DNA of 64,000 nt. Source: Lepas anatifera. Taxonomy: Eukaryota > Arthropoda > Thecostraca > Lepadidae. Positions 47,441 through 61,665 of the stretch are shown one piece after another (the stretch's first letter is position 1; the number at the start of each line of letters is the position of its first letter). Both the position numbers and the translations under genes were made by a program. The notes beneath the pieces are model-generated. The model had not been told where the DNA came from. It did no database searches and saw only the letters and a program-made list of their open reading frames with translations. Location: assembly GCA_034440635.1 (NCBI GenBank), contig JAOTON010000319.1, positions 156,001 to 220,000 of the forward strand, in the 5' to 3' direction.

Positions 47441-50400
47441 CTTGATTTCAGTATTTTCGGCGCATTACTGACAAGCTTTGCTTCACCTTTTCGACATTAA
47501 GTCTACAGTATGCGTGTTTTACCCGTAAGTTCCGGCCACATGTCCACATGTACTTGGCAGCCTTGTGTTTTGGAAATTGTTTGCAAAAAGCAACATTGTC
47601 GCAGAAGACCCCAAAACCCTGTATACTAAATAAATATCAATCGTGTCTATTTGCGTAATTCCCAAAGTGCCGATAAGACACATGATATGGTTTGAATCTT
47701 GACCCAGCGTGCAACGGTTCACCAGTAATCGGTCGAAAACGTCCGGGCCCAGTCCAATTCAATTTTAGCAGGCAGCCAATATGTACTAAAATCACGTATG
47801 TTCAGAATAGCATGCACATATTGCACAATATCAGTTGGACTGTGGCAAGGCACAGCAATACCTCCATGCGTAAAACAAAAAGTACAGTCAAACAGCTGCT
47901 TTAAAACCATGATCTCGGATATTTCCCCCACTCGTCATTCAAAATAAACAGCACCGAGTGAAGCGACTCATTTACAGGACTGGACAAAGCCTGTCAGCCT
48001 GTCTCTGTCAGCCAACTTCCGGGGTAAGGGCCGGGAGCAGAGAGACGCTCAAGTCAGCGATAAATGACCCACACCGAACAAACAATTACCACGGTCGTAG
48101 AAACCATCTAGTAATGTGTCACTCGAGATAAAATGAGCCATCTAAATGGAAACAGAACGCATACAAATTCCAATTCAAAGTTTTCAGAAAACATCAGGAA
48201 AAACGGCGTTTCTTGTACTTATGTCACTTTTCCTTAGTGTTGAGTACTGAAATGAAAGTACTGGCGCCAACACGCTGACAGTTAACCCAGAAAAAACAGC
48301 AATTCGTCGATGATGCATGGGTGCCATCGCACACAAAAATTCCGATAATCGTGCTACTTTTTTCTTTTCTGTCAATGATCACGATTGTGTGTGAGCCATC
48401 ATATACCGACGTGGAAAGCCCAATCAAGCTTCAATAATGAAGCATGATTAAAATTTCAACATTGCGGTCAAGTATCGATTTCACATTCCAGCCCCGAAAG
48501 TGCACTTTGCGGGAAAAATACAAGCTATTAGACGGAGCTATGTATTGATTTTAACATTTTTACATGAATCTATGGAGGGTATAATCACCGCTTGTCCAGC
48601 ACTTCCACTTCAATTTCAGGATAATTGTACCTCAATGCCTCGTTGAAATGATTCATCTGCATCACCCATCATTCAGGCACTGAAATCGTCGTTAGTGACG
48701 AGACACAGCGTTCAGGTTACGGTTCCGCGCCTAACACGAGCACCGGGCAAGTTTTGGGTTGGTTGGCTACAATGTTAACACCATTTTATTTTCATGAAAC
48801 TATTTAACACCGATATGTTTCATTTATATATAATAATGTAAGATTACATAATGTAACATACAAAAGTAATATTATTGAAATATTTTTATTGTATACTGTA
48901 ATATTTTGTACTTCCATCATTTTCAACAAAACATTGAACTATCAAGTGCAATTTCATACAGTTCAAGCCACCGTCACGGGCGCTGTACTTGGAAGCTTCA
49001 TGCGAGAAGTTTGAAACCACCAGGGGTATTAACATGGAAAACGATTAAATGTCCCTAACTGGCGCCAGACCTCAACATTTATGGCAGCCATTTCACAGCA
49101 GAGACAATTGCAGGGCAGTCAAATGAAACAGTCAGCAAAGTTAGCCACATCCACATGCCCGACGATAAATATTAACTTGGGCTTAAAGAGACACCAACTT
49201 TTAAGTGATCATGCTAGCCACCCCTCTACCACCGTGCGCAGATTCTGACCATCAGAATGGTGGACAAACACCGATCTAGGTGCTCACACCCCGGAACCGT
49301 GCAGCAAGGTCGGTGCTACGCGCCGTTATGGCGGCTACCCGGCGGTAGCACCGGAGCGGCTGCGGCGGCAGAACTGTTGCGTGAACCGCAGCGGCTGGTG
49401 GCCGCCCGGGTGGCCACAAGGAAAACCAGCGCCCACTGCAGCCGTATCCTGATCACCAGAGGCGTAGGAACAGAGGGGCGGGGGGAGGGGGTCATTCCCC
49501 AATGTTCGAGATTCTTAACAATGAACAAAATTGCGTAGACTTAAAAGAAATGACCTTAAAATACAACTTGGACCATTCATGTTCTCAACGTTTCCATACG
49601 CTTATGGCGATCACAAGCATTGGATACGGTTATGACAAGTACATGGAATCCGGAGTTGACAAACTATGCTCCTGATTTTTACCCCGTCCTGGGGTGAAGC
49701 GGATCCAACAAATCAGCATTTTTCGGAAATAGAATTAGTTGCACCTTATCAGATACCCCTGAAGAATTTTGACGAGTTGCAATGTTACAGTAGTCAGCCG
49801 AGATACTCGTACCTAGAACGAAAAATGTTGTGTATCTAGTCATACACTCGACACTCGTGTTCTTCTTTTCCTTTTATCTGAATTCCTAGGCCTCCACTCG
49901 GTGGCGCAAAGCCGATATCGCCAGCGGGAGCCTGGAATCACACGTGTTCCAGCAACCCCGACCAAGAGAGTGCCCGGGTCAATATCTGGTGCCGACATCA
50001 CGAAGACCAGTCCAAAAGCCGGCAACACGCAACGGTCCACGAACAAACCGGCGACTGTCAGCTCATAATCCGTGAAATGCCGTTGGTTTTCATGGCGTGG
50101 CATGAACCTTTCCCTGGGCCTGGTTTTCACGCAATGTCAACCTCAAGTTCCGGCGATCCGGTACCTGCCCCACATCTGGGGTTCCAGCTTATCCGTATCC
50201 GGATAATACCAGTCACCACTGGTTGAGTCTGCCGTAATTACTAGTGCTACAGAGTTTGGGCATCGGGAGATGCAATTAGTCCTAGTTCGATTCGAATCAG
50301 ATTTCGCAACGGTTTCTGGTCGATGGGGCTACGTGAGAATGATCGGATCCATTCCACGTAATCTCCGGTTGTCGACCTCTCATTACAACTGGACCTGTTA

Positions 50401-51650
50401 CGGTTGAATATCTAAATGGATCCCAGGACCGTTCACGGATTGGGCTGGATCTACCACTTAATTCGGGCAGATTCGAATATGGCTACGGATCCGGATTCCA
50501 GTTTTTAGGAAGTCAGTCATATTTTCCGATATTGATCGGATTTAGATTGATAATTAGATCGATTGATGATAGACTGACCACAGATAGATTTCGGTTTCTG
50601 AGGGTGAGGCTCAGTGAGATGAGCAACACAGTTTGTCCGTTAACTTCTTGTAACTGTTCACTTAAAATCAGCAAGAAAGTGGGATGCATAAAGGGAGGCG
50701 TGATATCCAACTTGATGAATATGCCCACTTTTTCTTTTCCTTTCTTTTTTCTACTCTTTAATTTTTCCCCACAATTCAAAGGCAGCCTCTTTGAGCAGAA
50801 AGGGGCCAGTGCATCCATAAATTTCATCACAGGAGCCATAAGACAGAAACAAAAACACTAGATCGATCGACAGAGTGAGCGTCTACAGTTTTCCAGTGCG
50901 AGATTGGGTGAGTTACCGCCAGAAGTCCAGAGATAACACCAGAGCCACTGCTTTCACAGTGGTTTGGCCGGCGTCTGCTGGAAGTGGCCTCGTTGGGAAG
51001 TCCTTGTGGGGTGACATGTATCGCGAGTCCTCCGGGAGTGGTATTTCTGATACATGCCAGGCTGCAAGGTCCTGAGGCTGCCCACCAGAGATCACATAAA
51101 CATCGGTACTTCCTCAGTACACTGTCATGTGCGCACGTGGCAGACCGCTCTTCCAGCTCTACCTAACATTGGTGTGAGTAGTACTCTTCGTCATAACAAG
51201 GGAAAATATGTGTATTTGCGACAGTGACTCCGCCAACTGTATTCCACAGTTAGTTCCATTCTCCTTCGCTGGTTCCTAGGTTCCTAAAAGCAGCCCGAGA
51301 ATCAGAACACCGAATCAGATAAACCGAATGACTTGCACATCACTGATCTGAGCGGAGACAGATGATGCCACGGAGACGCCCCCCCCCCCCCACTCCCCAT
51401 ACCTCACCCAGAGGCGCCTGGTATGCTACAGACGGTAGGGGATGCACTGGTTTTGGTTTATGCTAGCACATTTATTGCCAAAACACATTTGTCCGAGTTT
51501 GCATATTTTTTTAAAACCATGCAAGGATTGTTCTGGATCTATCTATGCTCGCCTCCCCATTAAAAACTATTATACCCGTGATTTCAATGCCCATCAGAAG
51601 CGTTCTGTTTATGGCACCCAGCGGCCATATGCGTCGCACTTACACATAAG
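47441..51650. other. Long non-coding stretch
   Basis: No supported gene or element. A GC-rich patch at 49310-49440 gives ORFs on both strands (93 aa plus, 70 aa minus) with low-complexity Ala and Arg content and no motif. A poly-C run lies at about 51379-51391. Confidence 0.45.
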
Positions 51651-51848
51651 TCTAGGCGCAACCAGGAGGGCAAAGGGAGGGCACTGAACCTCAGCGCCCC
51701 TGAAATGGTCACAACTCCCCCACCCCCTGAAATGTCGCAACTCACTCCCTCTCTCAGGATGTGGGTATCGGACTCCTGCGATAAGGTTGGGCGCCCCCTT
51801 CTGACAATGTGCCCCACAAGCTGATAAAAAATCATGGATCCGCCTATG
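51651..51848 (-). mobile_element. G-rich MITE family copy, minus orientation
   Basis: It has CCCTGAAATGGTCACAAC and CCCCTGAAATGTCGCAAC blocks and ends GGATCCGCCTATG, the reverse complement of the family start. The other end (TCTAGGCGCAACCAGG) is degraded. No clear target duplication. Confidence 0.65.
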
Positions 51849-52898
51849 ATACCATGATAACACAAAGGGCCAAAACGCGGAGAGGAAATGGAAACGGGCA
51901 GAGCGAAGTCAAATGAGTGAGGTGAATTAATGAGCGGGCCAGTGGCGGATCGCTGGGAAACTCTACCACGCCGCATTCAGGCCCCGCATTTCATGCTGCA
52001 AGTTCCTCCACAGAGGTGACATTTTTATGAAAAGAATGCTATCCGGGTGTGATAGAATCGATAACAAACGAATATGGAGCCTTTCAGATACCGAAGCGTT
52101 GCGGATTGGATAACATAGGGGAGTGAGGGTCGGGGTAATACATATATGCACGATTGGATGGATCGTATGAAATCCTATTTGAGCAATGGAGAATCTGGAA
52201 GCTTAATACGATTTAAATCTAAAATGTTTTATTTGCGACATTTATTTAATTTCTAACAACCTGTACATCGGTGAACATCAGCGCCCTTGCAGCTCAGGAT
52301 GTTGCCTGTAAGCTATCGGGTACCAGAATTGTATCCATACAAAATTCAGCTCACCACCTCTTCCTACGAGCGAGCAGCCAATCATAAGAAAGCTCTTGAA
52401 GCTCTTGGGGGGACAAGCGTCGTAAATTCTTACAAACACTTGTCAGATTCAAATTTTTGGACGCGTGCTTCATATCAGTTGTACGTAGTAAGCTTACCGC
52501 ATGCTTACTGCCAAGAAGCTTAACAACGCATTTTGAGCGTATCTTTTATAACAATTTATCTATCACTTCCTGTTCGTAGAAAAACTGTAATAACTTCTGT
52601 GTGACGCCACCTCGCACTGTGCTATTCTGGATTAGCACCGTTCCGATGGCGATCCCTGGGTCGGTGCGTGTCGGTGCTGGTGCTAATCCATTCATGCTAA
52701 TGCAGGTCTAAACCCGTCAGTTCCACGTGACCGGGACATAGGGCGTCTACCGCAGCTTCCGGCTCGTGAGCTGAGGCAGCCCGCCCTGACAGAAACCAGA
52801 ACACACACCCTGCAGTGTCCGCTCCCTCTGCCAGCCTGCCGCGTCAGCACCCACCGCGTCATATAGCCAGCTCAGCAACGGAAACTGGCTAACCTGCG

Positions 52899-53130
52899 TA
52901 CGTAGATCCAGGGGGCAGGACTCCCCCGATCGATTCTCAGCACCCCTTGAATGGCCCCTCCCCCTGAAAGATCGATGGCGCCCCTGAAGTACCCCTTTTC
53001 ATACCCTCCCCCACCCCCCGGGGCGTAACCATCGGCGCCCCGCGATAGGATTTTGCGTCCACCTGATTGGGTTTCTCGCCCGAAAGAGCCCCTCTCCCGA
53101 CTGTGCGTTCCCCCATTGGATATCCTGGCC
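52899..53130 (-). mobile_element. G-rich MITE family copy with exact 8-bp duplication
   Basis: The 232-bp element is flanked by identical AACCTGCG (52891-52898 and 53131-53138). Ends GTAGATCCAGGGGG and CCCCATTGGATATCC are degraded family termini. The body has the GGCGCCCCTGAA signature. Confidence 0.8.
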
Positions 53131-53383
53131 AACCTGCGTGACTAAACTGGCGGTTGCAAGATTGCATGACTAACTCACCGTAGAACACGTTTTGTCATAA
53201 CCAGATACAAAACTGCGAACAGGCCATTTTAGCAGTACTTCATAAGTTGAAACCAGCCGGTTTGACTCGCTGCAACGGTTCGAATGAGTAAGGGACTCCT
53301 GGCGAAAATGGCATCTAATCTTTCCCAAATCTTCGCATAACCTCGATGTCTCATTAGATGGGTTTTAAACTACCAGTTCTTAC

Positions 53384-53515
53384 ACACATTGCCCTTGCAG
53401 TGCGCATGCCTGTGACAACTGACCAGTAGGCGGCGTAACAGCAGAGCGTCCAGGCCACCATGACAGCCACCCAGCGGCGCAGCATCTTGTGCGGCAGCGC
53501 CATCCGCAGGTCCAT
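53384..53515 (-). CDS. Candidate first coding exon: type II signal anchor
   Basis: On the minus strand an ATG in good context (GTGACGATGG) opens 44 codons that end exactly at a donor-like TGT|GTAAGA, leaving phase 0. The peptide has a short basic N-terminus (HKMLRRW) followed by a hydrophobic stretch (VAVMVAWTLCCYAAYW). It then turns basic again (MRTARAM). This layout is typical of type II membrane proteins such as Golgi glycosyltransferases and sulfotransferases, whose catalytic domain would lie in later exons outside recognisable sequence here. The frame is also open upstream of the ATG to 53710, so part could be 5' UTR. No downstream exon was identified, so function is unassigned. Confidence 0.35.
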
Positions 53516-54726
53516 CGTCACTGGTGCTGCGAGCGCCTTCTGCCGGCGCACAACACTGCTAGCATCGGCAGCTTCCCCCGCACCACACACCCACATCAAC
53601 ACTGGGCACATTTTCACTGACATACCGCGCCACACAACACCAGGAAAGACGAGTTTCCTGGTCACTGCACTTGGAACCGTATGCATGTATTGACAAAAAA
53701 GTGCGGACAAAAAACATTGGGGATAAAACTATGTTAAGACCGGAGGGACGGGACGAGGACTCCTGGAAACCGGCTCAGCGTTTTTGTTTGCCTTATTCAT
53801 GCTGGACGGTGTATCCATTCGGAGACTGTCGATGCTGTGTTTCAGCAAAGATCCAACGTGTCGACTGAATAAGGGGGATGATAGCGGGTAGTTGTAAAAA
53901 GGCCACTGTTTTAGGTGGCCATCTGTTCTCTAAGGCACACCACAAGGAGGGTTTTCATCCCCCTTTTTGCATGTTATACCAATAACTTTCCTACAGCCTT
54001 GTTGATTGTAAATGCTTCATGATTTGCCGACGACGCACAGCTGTACAGAAGAGCGGAGGGTTTACAAGATCTAAGACTATAGCAAGTCGAGCTAGATAAT
54101 TGATGTGCATGGTCAGCTTTTCAGCTTTTTGGGTTAGACTTCCCATGTCTTTCAAAGCAAGTTTTTAGAAATAAACCCCGTGTAGCAAGCGGGTAGGAAG
54201 TGTCTACCTACCACATTAACGACACTGGAATTGCTAACGTTTCGGCTCCACCTGACTTGGGCGTTCAGCTGGACGCAAAACTTACAATCTGATTTCCACA
54301 CAGATGGAGCTGTTTATAAAGCAAGCCGGGCTTTGTCATTTCTAATAAGTCCACTTCAAACTTACCGCCCTGTAATACCACTTTACCGACTTTACCGGCG
54401 GGCAGGCAGCATGCACGAAATCGTGACGTCAAATACCACAAAAAGAAACCAAGAGTTACATAATATTCCAGAGCTCCAGCCTGGTGACATCTGCTGATTG
54501 CCTGCTCCACAGACAGAGTCGCAGCTGCAGCTGCCGGTATTCTCATACTTGGAGAGCATGGCTGGTATTAACCCCAGGTTTAAGGCATTATATTGCCCCA
54601 TATGCCTCCACATTTGTGTTCTCGCCCTTCTGTACACGAGTGGCCGCGCATAAGTCTTGTTGCTGGGGAAATCAGGCAATCAAATTTAAGCACAGTGGAA
54701 CGGAATCCTGTGCGGCACGTTCCTCC
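53516..54726. other. Non-coding stretch
   Basis: No supported feature beyond possible 5' sequence of the candidate exon. Confidence 0.4.
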
Positions 54727-54984
54727 CATAGGCAGATTCAGGGGCGGGGGCAAACGGCGGACTCACCCTCCCCCGATCGACCCCTGAAATGGTCACGGCG
54801 CCCCCTGTAAAGTCGGCGGCGCACCCTGAAATACTACTTCCCACCTGCCCCTCAGATGCGAGTATCGACATCCCCCCACGGTAGGATCTGTTGCTCATCT
54901 GATAGGTTTTGCCGCTGAAAAGTGGTGCCCCCTGGTCCGGATGGCACCCCCTCCCCCCGATGGGAACTCCTGGATCCGCCAATG
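54727..54984 (-). mobile_element. G-rich MITE family copy, well preserved
   Basis: Ends CATAGGCAGATTCAGG and, reverse-complemented, CATTGGCGGATCCAGG match at 13/16. Flanking GTTCCTCC (54719-54726) and GTTCTTCC (54985-54992) match at 7/8. At 258 bp it is close in size to the nested copy at 29734-29999. No coding capacity. Confidence 0.82.
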
Positions 54985-54992
54985 GTTCTTCC

Positions 54993-55713
54993 AGTGCCGT
55001 TTCAGGCTTTTAGAAGTCTTCAGCACAGCAAAAAGGCAGAACGAGCAGATTGAGGAACATGATATGAGCTCTGAAACCTTGTATGGTGTTAGCCCCGGCG
55101 GATTCAGGCACAAGGTTGCCAGTAAAACGCCTGGAGTGTCAGGAAAATGGCATTGCTATCTCAAAACTAATCTTAAACTTGACAGGGGCAAGTTGGATCC
55201 CAACAAGGTTCAGCAAAAATATCGGACTAGACATAAATCAGCACTCGAGCACAATTGGAAATGATATTTCCAGAAAACGATCACTTCCTGGCCAGTTTGC
55301 GAACGGATCGCCCGAGGCCCGCCGTGTTACAGCCGTCACTGACTTGACTGGGGGCGGAGGCAGGCGTGCACCTGACACTAACGCATGCACCCAGTATTAC
55401 CCATTCGCATCAAGTATGACAATTATCGAGACATTTCGTCTCACAAAGCCCTGCGCCAGCTGCATAATTCGGAACAACGTTCAGTGTCGTCGTTAGCGTA
55501 ATACCTACACCAAAAATGGACGCAGCTGGGGCATCAATCTAGATATTCATAGCATTGCGATAGTTTTTTTCCTAATTTTACATTCACTGGGCTTGTACTT
55601 GCGAAGTGTGTTTTGCATACCACCATTCTCTGCTCCACAAAACGACTCGTGCCATCCACCCCACCCGCCTCCTGTGTTGAGAGTATTCTGCGACAGTTGG
55701 CTTCCTCTCCAGG
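54993..55713. other. Non-coding stretch
   Basis: ORFs of 107 and 137 aa overlap in different frames (54941-55264, 55083-55496) and show no recognised domain. Confidence 0.4.
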
Positions 55714-56220
55714 CGACGACAGTAAACGATCTTATCTCAGACCTAACTACCACAGTGAACGACCTTATCTCAGAACCACGACAGTGAATGATCTTATCTC
55801 AGAACTACGATACTAAATGGCCTTATCTCAGACCTGGCCATGATAGTGAACGACTTTATCTCAGACCTGACCACGTCAGTGAATATCCCTATCTCAGACC
55901 CAAACCGCGACAGCAAATGATCTTATCTCAGACCTAACCACGATAGTGAATGGCCTTATCTCAGACCTATCCACGACAGTAAATTACCTTATCTCACAAC
56001 TAACCACGATAGTGAATGACCTTATTTCACACCAAACCACGACAGTGAATGACCTTATCTCTCAGACCTAACCACGACAGTGAATGATCTTATCTCAGAC
56101 CTAACCACGATAGTGAATGACCTTATCTCGGAACCGAGATAGTGAATGACCTTATCTCAGAACTCAGATAGTGAATGTCCTTATGTCAGACCCGACCACA
56201 ATAGTGAATGACCTAACCCC
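55714..56220. repeat. 33-bp tandem repeat with TTATCT in most units
   Basis: About 15 units built from ACGACAGTGAATGACC and TTATCTCAGACCTAACC. Roughly a dozen keep TTATCT exactly, the reverse complement of the GATA-factor motif AGATAA. Some units are shortened by loss of the GACCTAACC part. Confidence 0.85.
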
Positions 56221-56691
56221 GACACTGAAGACCTAATCTAGCCGATCGAGGGAAATGCCGCGGCAGGCGAATCCAGGCCTTTGAAGACTGATTAGTCGCA
56301 GGGTCGATAACTTAATGCAGGGGTTGGGCAGGAGCGCTCGTTTCTTCAAAAGGTCACAAAGAGAAGGCTATTTATTCAGAGCTTTCCCGTTCCAAACCAA
56401 CAGGTTTGGACTTCATCGAAATTGTCATTCCCCAGAAAAATTAAGCTGCTGAGTTCGCTATGGTAGCTTTTCTGATTACGCAGGCTTACCGTTTGGCTCT
56501 GGATGGGCGGACACATATAGCCTCAAGTAGCTGACGTGCCCTAAAACCCAAATCATCACCATCATCTGGATGGGCTGACCAGATAACGTTTCACCTGAAC
56601 TACTGCTACTGGCACGTGACGTGACTGGATTATTTGCGTTCTAACGTCATAAGAAAACGCAGAGACAGTAAATCATGGTGTAACTAATCTA

Positions 56692-57069
56692 CAGTGGCGG
56701 ATCTTGCCGGCTGGTTTGGGAGGGGCAAACCAACGGCGAAAAGCAAAAAAAACGTCACGCGGTGAAACATTGCGCTACAATATGCCTTTTCGATAGGATT
56801 TTCGGAACTGGAGACGAAAAAACGCCACGGGGTGAAAAATATGGGCTCAACATACTTTTTTCCTATCCAAGCCCCAATATTTCCAGTGAACTTCACTAAT
56901 TCTGTTTGAAGTTGAGAGTTGAAGCACCAAAATCTTGCTTGCAAGCTAAAAAGGAGTCGGGGGAAAAAGGAGGTCGATCGCTTTGGGGGGCGGGGCAAAA
57001 ACATAGTTTTGCCCCGAGCTTTTCCGTTTGGGGGCAATTGCCTTTTTGCCCCCCCTGGATCCGCCACTG
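56692..57069. mobile_element. 378-bp hAT-type MITE with perfect ends and duplication
   Basis: Terminal repeats CAGTGGCGGATC and GATCCGCCACTG are exact inverses, and the flanks are identical 8-mers CTAATCTA (56684-56691 and 57070-57077). The 132-aa minus frame spans the whole element and has no transposase feature. The body has internal repeats around GGTGAAA (about 56760 and 56840). Confidence 0.93.
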
Positions 57070-57077
57070 CTAATCTA

Positions 57078-57876
<799 letters not shown>

Positions 57877-60800
57877 GTTTACCGGCATCTCCAAAGGATA
57901 GCTCTATTGTTAATTCTTCACTAATAACCTGCAAGTGCTGAAATGTCCCCTTCTCCCAATGTAATTCCTCCTGCGGCCGCAAGTAGCCGCTGACATTACG
58001 AGACAAAACACCGAAGAAATCGGGTAGAAACCGCCATTTAAGCTCTAATGGGACTTGCGTGATGGCAGCTAGCCCCGCATTCAGAAGGTCCGCCGGGAAG
58101 ATGCGTGGCTTCATGGGAACATGGCTAATGCATCACCCACGGTCGCAAAACGTGGGAGGTCCCATCCCGAAGACTCTTGTGCTGGCTCAGATACCGTTCA
58201 CGATGGTTTCAGAGACTGCAGGCCTCTTGAAATGACCGAATTAGCCTTACCAATGTGACTCACACGAAACAGATAGGCTGGGGCTTCATAAGCGGAAAAA
58301 CTTACCAGTTACAAAAGTACTTTTTGAAGTGCCATGGGACCCATGCATTTGCAATAAAAGGGCCATGACCCGTTGCAGAGCCGAAGGCATCGCTATACAA
58401 AATCCCGGTGCCATAGCTTGTGACACTCGGTAGGATCATTATGTGATATCAGTCCTAGATATCATCAAGTTTCGTACTATTTCACGGTTACAAAAACAAA
58501 GATTTACATAGAAGACAGCAAAGGCTGACATGTTGCGAACGTACTAAACCATACACATTTCTCGGTATTCAGGTCAGGTAGAGAAGAGAGCGACAAATAA
58601 ACTTGCAAATGTGACCAATTCTAGACCTCTATGAAAATACAACATATTGCGGGTTTGCCCTGTTGCTTTGGCAGTACCTTTAATTTTTTTGTCAAGCAAA
58701 AGCTGCTCTCCGGCCTTACGTTACCTAAAAGGTAAACACAAAAAGGGGCCACAATGACCTCAACCTTTAGCAGACCGGCTCTGAATTCCTGCCGTTCAAA
58801 ATATTACCAGTTTGGTATGCACGTGGCGCATGCCACGGAGTTTTCCCGAGTAACCAACCACCAGCAACCAGATTCACATGAATGATCACGATGAATGATG
58901 AATGATCTCCAGAAATGTTGTCACATTCGTTCAACCCCTTTGAGCTGGCATCAAGATATACCAGTCTCAATGAGCAACTTTAAAACAGGCCTCAGAAGCA
59001 TACCTGCAGTCGATTTTCAAAATAATCCATCCATCTCAAAGAACACATTGTCTCATCGAAAACCAGCCCGCGGTTAAACATTAAATAAAGACAAGACCTC
59101 ACAAGGTAAACGTTGTGCTAGACATTGAGCTCCGCACGGCCCTTTTCAGGACGGTAGCCTTATGCAGCTATGTTATAAATACTACGTCGTATCCGCCGGC
59201 ACATGGACAATGGACAAGGTGCCTGCCATGGGCCATGTTCATGATAATACAACATGCCTACTTGCCTACATGTGCATTACATTTGTTATGAAGTCATTTA
59301 TGCCTGATGACTATTTGGCTGCCTTTGCATTTGCCAGCTAATGATCAGAAAGGATAAATTTTGAATATTACAAGCCATATAGGAACCTGCGCGCCATTTC
59401 GCATTTATGAAGCCGGTGCGCGATGTCCAGTGTCACAACATCGGACACACCACCTCCTGCGGCCAGACACAAATACATCCATCACTATTTATCATCACCA
59501 CCCAACACTTTCGCACTGGAGTCCCCATTCATTAGTTCGATTGATCAAACACTCTTCGGCAGCGGTTGGAGCCAAAACCCGGTGTATTGGTCACACGTCG
59601 GGCCGAATTTGGCGCCATTTGCAGGGGCGTTATTGACGACGCTGATGAAATGTCGAGTGGACACGGGCCGGGTGAGCGGTGATTGGCGGTCCCCGCGTCC
59701 GCCAGCACAATAGCCCGGCTTTCAATCACATTCACTTTCCACGCTAATCAGACCTGGCCACCTTCCTGGCCCAGGTCACGCTACTATTCCTTAAGAGGCG
59801 AATCAGGTTATGAATTATGGCTCAGAAGTCACGTTAGGTAGGAATGCATGATGGTTTCTGCATTTTGGAAGAAAAACGTTATGCGGATGTGTCATGATAA
59901 CTGAACTTGAAAATCCTCAGTGGCTTCTTTAGATATTTTAACAACTTAAATATTTATTATTTTAGTGATATACTTATTGCATATTTGAAGAGCATTAACG
60001 CAAAATGTCGTGCAAAAACCCCGAGTATCGACTAACATTCTTTTATAAGATGCTGCCCACAGTTTTCTGTGCTTGAAAACCCTCAGAAGCTTCTTTTTCA
60101 AGCTCAACATCTTCTACCGCTAAGATATTGCGAACAGCGCGTCTATAATATACGCACCATAGTTTCGTGCACAACGCAGCGCAATCAAATTCGAACGTGC
60201 TGTTTAGTTTTGCGGCAACGAAAGAAACTGCGTCCCTTGTTTCAAGGTTAACCGAAAAATACAATATCAGGAAGTTGTAACAGGAAGGGCTTGGCATAAT
60301 CTTGAAATGACAAATTGTTTGTAACATATCAGGGGCTGTAGCTACAAGCACAGCGCACTGATGATATAGGTAACACTGTGGAACTTCTAAATCTACCACT
60401 TCATAGCTCTCATGCTCAGTTTCCAAGCATAGAGAGTTACAAAGCCACAGAACCAGGCGGTCTGCTACTTAAGTCCGCTTTTCCATTACTTTCACACTCT
60501 CCAGATGGTAGCGAGGTAGCGGTAACAGTTTCCATAACCAAAAAGTAGCGGATTAGCGGGTAGCGGAGTCCAAATTTAAAAGCGCTACCGCTATCAACAG
60601 CCTGTTAAGGTGATCACTACTCCCCAGAAATGGAACATTGATATTGAGATAAACGTTTTTTTTCTCCATCAGAAATACACAAGAGATTAAATAAAAGTTT
60701 ATGTGTGTGATCTTGTTTACATATCTTACAAGAAAACTGCCAGTTTGGGATGCAATATACTGAGCAACAGTAGTTTTCCTTAAAATTTGTTAAAAAACAA

Positions 60801-60924
60801 CGATGAAAACAATTTTTGGGTACCCCTTTAGTAGCGCTTTATAATAAAACCTCGGGGTAGCGGAATAGCACGAAGTAACCCGTGGTGGTTCCGCAATTTT
60901 TTTAAACAGTAGTGCAAGTAGCAG
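57877..60924. other. Long non-coding stretch with possible element remnant
   Basis: No gene is supported. At about 60490-60910 repeated TAGCGG and GGTAGCG motifs suggest an old hAT-type element, but ends were not found. A 127-aa minus ORF at 60043-60426 shows no recognised domain. Confidence 0.4.
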
Positions 60925-60934
60925 TTTCAACTTA

Positions 60935-61369
60935 GTGACTCACATTGAAGTTACGAATGTACTACTGCAAAAAATGGGTCTAGAAAGCAGCAGTACCTGT
61001 ACGAGATGTCACAGCAGAGATGAAACATTGATTAATAAATTTTGGGAATGTCCGATTGTCTCGATATTTTGGGAAAGGATACATGCGTGGTTGATTTATA
61101 TTGGCACGGTGAGAGTTAATGAGCCGCCTTTTGTTAGTCAGCAGGTGCTTTTGGACATAGGAGAAAATACATTTGTAAACCATTTGATTATTGTTTCAAA
61201 GACCGTCATTAGGAAGTAAACTGAACCACGCTTAGAAAATGTGATTCAGAGACTGTGGAAAGATAATAAGTTTGAGCAGTTCGTGGCCTTGCTTGATAGT
61301 GGTGGTAACACGCAACAAGCGAATGATAAGTGGGTGTCTCTGAGAGAAGAGGCCCTTACTAGGGATTGA
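60935..61369 (+). pseudogene. LINE ORF2 C-terminal fragment
   Basis: This encodes the end of a non-LTR retrotransposon polyprotein, past the reverse transcriptase. The motif CTRCHSRDETLINKFWECP corresponds to the zinc-binding segment typical of that C-terminus, with the usual histidine before FWEC replaced by asparagine (INKFWEC). A stop at 61217-61219 breaks the frame, and the same frame then continues with LWKDNKFEQF and KWVSLREEALTRD to TGA at 61367-61369. The 5' end is lost near 60925, as expected of a truncated insertion. The clade is uncertain. Not functional. Confidence 0.8.
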
Positions 61370-61665
61370 AACGACACTGTAGCGTACACGAGAAGGGTGT
61401 GGTTCGGGGATTTGATGCCTCTGTGTTCTTTGAGTATGTATAAGCGTTCAATGCTTCTAGTGGTGCAATGCTGCTTTTGTTCTATCTCAGGTCTTCGTCC
61501 TGTGTGGGGTGTAATCCGTTAGTGGCGATCGTTACTGAGTTGCTTTAGGCTATATTATTGCTATATTATTGCTGAGATGCATGGATGCGAGAGAAATAAA
61601 CGAGCTCAGGCCGGAAAAAGGACCGGTTTAAACTAGCCAAAGTAGAAGAAGAAGCGACAACGGTT
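61370..61665 (+). mobile_element. LINE 3' untranslated tail
   Basis: Sequence after the LINE stop runs through a TATATTATTGC duplication (about 61550) and AATAAA (about 61593) to a short GAAGAAGAAG tract. This fits a 3' UTR and simple tail, but the exact insertion end is uncertain. Confidence 0.5.

Noticed and set aside
59636..59665. Hammerhead-ribozyme-like CTGATGA
   Set aside because: The core sequence is present, but the required second conserved strand and flanking stems are missing.
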